Origin: Xanthobacteraceae bacterium
GTDB lineage: Bacteria > Pseudomonadota > Alphaproteobacteria > Rhizobiales > Xanthobacteraceae
Assembly (NCBI GenBank): GCA_030037185.1
Contig: JASHRR010000699.1
Location: forward strand, 1 to 11,559
Length of the DNA stretch: 11,559 nucleotides
Direction of reading: 5' to 3'
Shown here: positions 7,618-11,559 of the stretch, piece after piece
How the letters are laid out: the number at the start of each line of letters is the position of its first letter
Position numbering within the stretch: the stretch's first letter is position 1
The notes under the pieces: generated by a model
Told to the model about the DNA's origin: nothing
Databases searched by the model: none
The model's input: only the letters and a program-made list of their open reading frames with translations
Translations under genes and position numbers: made by a program

Positions 7618-7886
7618 GCGCAGTCCCTCACGGGCTCAGCCCAAGGCGCACACGCCGCGACCCCCGAGCGCAGGGCTGCTGGTGACAAGCAGCTCACAGT
7701 GCCGTATGGCGGGTGCGAGACGGCGGTGCTGAAGGGCTGCCCGATCGCCGCGACGAGCTGCTGCCGCGGCGCGAGCGAGCGACGAATCGGACCATAATGA
7801 CCTTTTAGGATGGTCGAGCCGCGGGCGCCGATTAGCGGCCGCTGCGTCCCGCCACCACCCGTGAAGTTTCCTGGTCGGCGCCGGCG
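7590..7886 (-). other. Unidentified coding-like stretch, possible gene relic
   Basis: Between the Rieske gene and the deaminase relic one minus-strand frame is open from a TGA near 7887 to a TGA at 7592-7590, about 98 codons, with a strong GC bias at third positions around 7830-7680. It has no ATG. Its middle reads like protein (PLIGARGSTILKGHYGPIRR, then SLAPRQQLVAAIGQPFSTAV) but I recognise no family. Its end overlaps the deaminase start region by 28 bp, as co-transcribed genes often do. A competing frame starts from a GTG at 7893 with AGGAGG just upstream and runs 85 codons to 7636. Neither is convincing as an intact gene. The likeliest reading is a decayed reading frame that also belonged to the operon. 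Confidence 0.35.
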
Positions 7887-7975
7887 CGGTCACATCCTCC
7901 TAGCACACTCGCTCGGGCCGCAGCCCGCTCGGCGCGACTGCGGACCTCACGTGTCTCCGCCGGCATGTTCGCGGG

Positions 7976-9304
7976 CTACTCCGCCGCTTGCGGGCACGGG
8001 GCGGGTCGGCGCGCGCCGGTCATCGCCGTCTCGTAGGCGGCGAGCCAGTCGGTGCCGGCGGGCACGACGATATCACCGCCGCGCGCCTGGCGGGCGAGCT
8101 CGGGATGATCGACCAGTTCCGGCAGCTTGCCGGTCGCGCGGTACTCGCGCGCCGCTCGCAGCAGGACGCGCCGCGTCAGGATCACCATTCGGTCGCTCAA
8201 TGCGAGGTGCTCGCGCGTGCGGTCGACGATCGGCTCCATGCTCTCGATCACCGCCTGATCCTGCATGGTGATGCCGATGATCCCGGAATAGCTGCCGCCG
8301 TTGCGTTGCAGGTTGCGGTCGAGGCCGTAGTCATTCGATATGTTCAGGGCGGGGCGCCAGCGCCCCAGCCAGTCGGTCGTGCGCGGCAGGTATTGCAGCG
8401 GTCGCGCCAAACCGGACACCAGCGATCCGTCGGCATATTTCAGCGATTTCTGCTTGCCGGCGGCACGCTGCAGATCGATGTTGAAAGTCATAGTGTGCTC
8501 GTCGTCAATCGGCACCCAGGCGTTGGCCGACATGTTGCGTTCTAGGCGGTCGCTTGGATAAGTCACCCAGAACGGATAAATGAAGCAGGCAAAGCGGTGG
8601 TGTTCGAAACCGGGATCAGCGTCGCGCTGCGCCGAATACATGGTGCCGAATAGCATCTCGCCGACGTTGATGCTCGGCGACTTGTTGATCACCGTGAAGC
8701 GGGCTGGATCTTCGGGATCGAGCCGATCGCCGTCGACGCTGCCGACGTGCAGGAACCCGAGGTGCGAGGTGTCGATATCTCCTTCCAGCGCCTGCAGCCA
8801 GTTACAGTCGCGCTGGGTCAGCGCGATGTTGTGGTCGTCCGGCTTGGCGAGCGTCGGCTCGATATCGGGCAGGGGCGGCGGCGCCGACTGGCGGGTCCCC
8901 ATATAGACGAACACCAGCCCGCCGCGCTCCGTCACCCGGTAGGCGGCGGCCTTGACGCCGGCCGGATACTTGTTGTTGTCGGGCAGGTTGGGCTGGTCGA
9001 GACAGTTGCCGTCGGTGTCGAACTTCCAGCCGTGATAGATGCAGCGCAGCCCGCCTTCCTCGTTGCGGGCGAAGAACAGCGACGCGCAGCGATGCGGGCA
9101 GCGATGATCGAAGATCCCGACCCGTCCAGCGGTGTCGCGAAAGGCGATCAGCTTCTCGCCGAGCAGCATCAGTCGCATCGGACCGCCTCCGGCAGTGATC
9201 TCCGATGACAGGCAAGCCGGAATCCAGAACTGCCGCATGAAGTCGCCCATGACGGTGCCGCGGCCGACGCGAACCAAGGCCTCATTGCTCTCTGCGCTGA
9301 TCAT
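7976..9304 (-). CDS. Rieske non-haem iron oxygenase alpha subunit, phthalate dioxygenase-like
   Basis: A 442-residue ring-hydroxylating or demethylating oxygenase component. The N-terminal Rieske domain carries both ligand pairs: C69-P-H71 (FDHRCPHRCASLFF) and C88-I-Y-H91 (RCIYHGWKF). The catalytic domain has NWLQALEGDIDTSHLGFLH, which gives the iron ligands H181 and H186 and the bridging D178 used to pass electrons between subunits; these match the phthalate 4,5-dioxygenase group in spacing. The third iron ligand is probably D349, in TMQDQAVIESMEPI. The length is normal for that group, which works with a separate FMN/2Fe-2S reductase; none is encoded here. The start at 9304 overlaps the hydrolase stop as ATGA and has GAGGA at 9315-9311, six bases upstream. 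The substrate is unknown; the context suggests a nitrogen-containing aromatic or amide compound. Confidence 0.95.
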   Translation of the reverse strand: MISAESNEALVRVGRGTVMGDFMRQFWIPACLSSEITAGGGPMRLMLLGEKLIAFRDTAGRVGIFDHRCPHRCASLFFARNEEGGLRCIYHGWKFDTDGNCLDQPNLPDNNKYPAGVKAAAYRVTERGGLVFVYMGTRQSAPPPLPDIEPTLAKPDDHNIALTQRDCNWLQALEGDIDTSHLGFLHVGSVDGDRLDPEDPARFTVINKSPSINVGEMLFGTMYSAQRDADPGFEHHRFACFIYPFWVTYPSDRLERNMSANAWVPIDDEHTMTFNIDLQRAAGKQKSLKYADGSLVSGLARPLQYLPRTTDWLGRWRPALNISNDYGLDRNLQRNGGSYSGIIGITMQDQAVIESMEPIVDRTREHLALSDRMVILTRRVLLRAAREYRATGKLPELVDHPELARQARGGDIVVPAGTDWLAAYETAMTGARRPAPCPQAAE

Positions 9305-10347
9305 GCTTGCTCCTCGACGATGACGCGCGCGCGGGCGAGGTTACGCCGCGAAGCTGCGATGGCGGGCGCGGTGGCCGCGAGATCGGCCATCGGGGTCTGC
9401 AAAAAGCAATTCGGCGGATAGAACGCGGCCGCCTGGTAGAACGGGCGGTACATCTCGAACCGCGCGCGCAGGAGGCTCGACGGCCCGCAATCCTCGCGCC
9501 TGGCCCGTCGCAACGCCTCGACGTCGATCCGGGCAGATACCGACGTACTCTCGAGCGCTTCCTCCTGATAGGCGAGCAGCTTTCCGCGATAGTCGAGGAT
9601 ACGGGAGCGGCCGCCTGCCACGCTGCGGTCGCGCGAGAAGCCGATCGATCCGGCCACGTTGGCGCTGACCAGATAGACCATATTCTCGACCGCGCGCGCA
9701 ACCTTCGCGGCGTCCTGGGCCTGACTCTTCTCAGCGTTGGTCGGGTGCAGGATGATCTCGGCGCCCTGCATCATCATCACTCGTGCCACTTCCGGCACGG
9801 AAATCTCGCCGCAGGCGATCATGGCGATGCAGCCGAGCTCGGTGTCGACTACCGGAAAGATTTCGTCCCGGCTGTAGCGGGCGAGATAGGCGTCCATGAA
9901 GTCATGCGGCGATGGAAACACCGCGGTATTGATGCGGCGATAGCGCAGGACCACCTCGCCGCGCGGATCGATCAGGAAGCAGGTATTGAAATAGCGACCC
10001 GGCCAATCCTCGGCACTCTCGAACTGGTTACCGCCGATAAAGATGCCCCGCCGGCGGGCGAGTTCCTGCAACGGCGCCGTGATCGGCCCCGGCACCGGGT
10101 AACATGCCTTGTCGATCCATGCGGCGACCGGCGCGTCGAGCGGCGCGCCCTGGAAGGAGAACTCGGGCAGCACGAACAGACGTGGCGCCTCGGGCGCTGT
10201 CAGCGCGTCCTCGATCAGGCGCACGGCGCCGGCGATGTTTCGGTCGATGATCGACCACGCAGCCGTCCGATTGGCGCCGTCGAACGCGAGATCGCTCCTC
10301 ATCTGCACACAGCAGGCGCGCCATGGTGCGATGTTCATCGCCGTCAC
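9301..10347 (-). CDS. Carbon-nitrogen hydrolase (nitrilase/aliphatic amidase superfamily), unusual active site
   Basis: A 348-residue protein with the nitrilase fold: LFVLPEFSFQG carries the catalytic Glu (E62), IAMIACGEISVPEVARVMM carries the nucleophile (C179), and ENMVYLVSANVAG is a late core strand. The layout is closest to aliphatic amidase/formamidase and N-carbamoyl hydrolases. The third catalytic residue, the Lys of the usual YRK motif, is Arg here: GEVVLRYRRINT has R137-R138, with codon 138 reading CGC at 9936-9934. The protein may therefore have altered chemistry or be inactive. It would be expected to release ammonia or a carbamoyl group from an amide, nitrile or ureido compound in the cytoplasm. 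The start is a GTG at 10347 overlapping the SBP1 stop (GTGA); an ATG at 10338 is equally possible. Neither has a strong ribosome site. The stop overlaps the Rieske start (ATGA). Confidence 0.92.
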   Translation of the reverse strand: MTAMNIAPWRACCVQMRSDLAFDGANRTAAWSIIDRNIAGAVRLIEDALTAPEAPRLFVLPEFSFQGAPLDAPVAAWIDKACYPVPGPITAPLQELARRRGIFIGGNQFESAEDWPGRYFNTCFLIDPRGEVVLRYRRINTAVFPSPHDFMDAYLARYSRDEIFPVVDTELGCIAMIACGEISVPEVARVMMMQGAEIILHPTNAEKSQAQDAAKVARAVENMVYLVSANVAGSIGFSRDRSVAGGRSRILDYRGKLLAYQEEALESTSVSARIDVEALRRARREDCGPSSLLRARFEMYRPFYQAAAFYPPNCFLQTPMADLAATAPAIAASRRNLARARVIVEEQA

Positions 10348-11348
10348 TGCGTAACGAGATCGTTGGTGTAGATTTGCCCGACTTCGATCTTCTCCTCCAT
10401 GCCAAAGTATTTCTGAAGCAGCTCGTAGGTTTGCTGCCAGTCCTCGGCGGCGGTCCAGCCGAACCGATGCCCGGCACTATACTGCGAGTGCAGGAACGGC
10501 GGCAGTACCTTCAGTTGTCTGAGCTGCAACTCGCGGTCCACGATGGGGCGCGCTGCCACCATGGCGTTGACGGCAGCCTCGGGGTCCTTGAGGCCTTCGT
10601 CGTAGCCCTTCGCCGTCGCCGCCATGAAGCGCTTGAGCAGGTCGGGCTTGGCCTTGGCCGTCGCCCGGGTCACCACGAAGCCGTTACCGAGCACGTTGAC
10701 GCCGTAATCGGCAAACAGCAGCGGCGGCGCGATCGATTTCTGCGAGTCGACCCGCAGCGCGTCGGTAAAGCTCCAGCCGATCATGGCGTCGGCCTGGCCC
10801 TGCAGCAGGGTGGTCGCCACTGCGGCGGCGGTGACGTTGAGCACCTTGATCTTCGCGGCGTTGAGGCCGGTCGCAGCCAGGAAGGCGGCGAACAGCTTGG
10901 CGCCGGCGCTGTCGGCGGTGAGCACGACCCTGCGACCGGTGAGCTCCTGCGGCCTGACGATCGGTTTGTCCTTCAGCGACACCAGCGCGTCGGGCGTCTT
11001 CTGGATCAGGCCGCCGATACCGACGAGCGGCAGGCCGCGGGCGACCGATTGCACGAGCGCAGCGTAGTTGGCGAGCACAATCATGTCATGACCAGCCGCC
11101 GCTGATTGCAGCGCCGGATTGGTGCCCTTGCCGTCAGCGATCTCGATGTCGATACCGTTGGCCTTGTAGTAGCCCTTCTGCAGCGCCAGAAAGATCGGCG
11201 CGTGATAGCCGCTCGGCAGCCAGTCGAGGCGTAGCGTCACTGTCTCGGCCGTGGCTGCCGACGTCACGATAACCGCAAAGATCGCTGCAAAGGCGACCGG
11301 CATGACCGCGAGGCTGATGCGCCACCACGCGGAAGGTCGTGGCATCAT
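10344..11348 (-). CDS. ABC transporter substrate-binding protein, ThiY/NMT1-like (SBP1)
   Basis: A complete 334-residue periplasmic binding protein and the first gene of the visible operon. Residues 1-34 are a signal peptide (MMPRPSAWWRISLAVMPVAF, a hydrophobic core, cleavage near ATA-ET). The mature start, VTLRLDWLPSGYHAPIFLAL followed by QKGYYKANGIDIEI, is the signature of the NMT1/ThiY group that binds pyrimidine-type thiamin precursors and other small ligands; the ligand here is not proven. Further family features are TGRRVVLTADSAGAK and LLQGQADAMIGWSF. It differs clearly from SBP2 and SBP3. The start at 11348 has AAGGGG at 11358-11353, four bases upstream; the second ATG (11345) is a possible alternative. 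Its TGA overlaps the GTG of the hydrolase gene. No permease or ATPase is adjacent, so it presumably uses the pair at 5213-6873. Confidence 0.95.
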   Translation of the reverse strand: MMPRPSAWWRISLAVMPVAFAAIFAVIVTSAATAETVTLRLDWLPSGYHAPIFLALQKGYYKANGIDIEIADGKGTNPALQSAAAGHDMIVLANYAALVQSVARGLPLVGIGGLIQKTPDALVSLKDKPIVRPQELTGRRVVLTADSAGAKLFAAFLAATGLNAAKIKVLNVTAAAVATTLLQGQADAMIGWSFTDALRVDSQKSIAPPLLFADYGVNVLGNGFVVTRATAKAKPDLLKRFMAATAKGYDEGLKDPEAAVNAMVAARPIVDRELQLRQLKVLPPFLHSQYSAGHRFGWTAAEDWQQTYELLQKYFGMEEKIEVGQIYTNDLVTQ

Positions 11349-11559
11349 GGCACCCCTTACTGCTTGGACCTCGGCATCCCAACAGCTTCAATACGGCTCG
11401 ACAAGCCGACATTGTAGGCACTATGTGCCTGATCTGTGCGCATTTGAGCAGGCCTGGGCGCGCGCAATGCTCCCAGCCGCGTGTCAGCCGCGTGGCTCCT
11501 CCGCCGGTGACGCTACTGATGCTCACCGCGGATCGAGATGTGCCAGGGGATGAGTCGCC
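11349..11559 (-). promoter_or_regulatory. Leader region of the operon
   Basis: These 211 bp before SBP1 hold no convincing gene on either strand. They contain the SBP1 ribosome site (11358-11353), a possible -10 TACAAT (11416-11411) and the palindrome at 11416-11430. The absence of an upstream gene on the same strand within this stretch makes it the natural site for the operon promoter. I see no riboswitch-like structure and no consensus sigma-54 element. Confidence 0.35.
11416..11430. promoter_or_regulatory. Perfect palindrome upstream of the first gene, candidate operator
   Basis: AGGCAC-TAT-GTGCCT is a perfect inverted repeat with 6-bp arms and a 3-bp centre, 68 bp upstream of the SBP1 start. 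On the minus strand it is immediately followed by TACAAT (11416-11411), a fair -10 element, which would place the palindrome between -10 and -35 where a repressor could block transcription. The matching -35 (GCACAG, 17 bases upstream) is weak. Dimeric regulators of the GntR, TetR or MarR type bind such sites, but no regulator gene is in the window. Confidence 0.4.

Noticed and set aside
7914..7927. A small GC hairpin (CGGGC-4-GCCCG) after the Rieske gene
   Set aside because: Five-base arms with no following T-run on the transcribed strand do not make an intrinsic terminator.
9307..10371. A plus-strand open frame of 354 codons
   Set aside because: It is the antisense shadow of the nitrilase-like gene; composition is skewed to Arg and His, with no family features.
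10323..11105. A plus-strand open frame of 260 codons
   Set aside because: It is antisense to SBP1, which has a signal peptide and a clear ThiY/NMT1 signature. The plus-strand product is low-complexity and unlike any known protein.

Overview
The window is GC-rich bacterial DNA in which every recognisable gene lies on the minus strand, so transcription runs from the right edge to the left. The base composition, the codon use and the mix of families (NMT1/SsuA-type uptake, phthalate-dioxygenase-like Rieske oxygenase, nitrilase-superfamily hydrolase, several flavoproteins) suggest a soil or plant-associated alphaproteobacterium such as Bradyrhizobium or a relative. That assignment is inference; no marker gene is present.

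Layout in transcription order: a leader of about 210 bp with a perfect 15-bp palindrome (11416-11430); substrate-binding protein 1 (SBP1, 10344-11348); a carbon-nitrogen hydrolase (9301-10347); a Rieske non-haem iron oxygenase (7976-9304). These three are joined by GTGA and ATGA stop/start overlaps. Next comes a gap of about 1.1 kb (6874-7975) with no intact gene. It holds a clearly decayed nucleoside-deaminase-like gene (about 7182-7617) and, before it, an unidentified coding-like stretch (about 7590-7886). Then follow an ABC permease (5974-6873), its ATPase (5213-5977), an FAD-linked oxidase of the VAO/GlcD type (3786-5216), a small VOC protein (3370-3789), substrate-binding protein 2 (SBP2, 2336-3322), a fumarate-reductase-like flavoprotein (735-2315) and substrate-binding protein 3 (SBP3, 1-753, cut by the left edge). 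Permease, ATPase, oxidase and VOC gene are again chained by ATGA overlaps, and SBP3 starts 19 bp inside the flavoprotein gene.

Read together this is an uptake-plus-catabolism operon. One permease/ATPase pair is served by three periplasmic binding proteins, and the enzymes could oxygenate a ring (Rieske), oxidise intermediates (two unrelated flavoproteins), rearrange or lyse a product (VOC) and hydrolyse an amide, nitrile or carbamoyl group (nitrilase fold). The lost deaminase also fits a nitrogen-containing substrate. I cannot name the substrate from sequence. No Rieske reductase or ferredoxin, regulator, transposase, tRNA, rRNA or CRISPR array is visible.

The points most worth following up are the Arg in place of the catalytic Lys in the nitrilase-like protein, the duplicated SBP2/SBP3 pair flanking a flavoprotein gene, the multiply damaged deaminase relic inside the operon, the unexplained coding-like stretch next to it, and the palindrome in front of the first gene.
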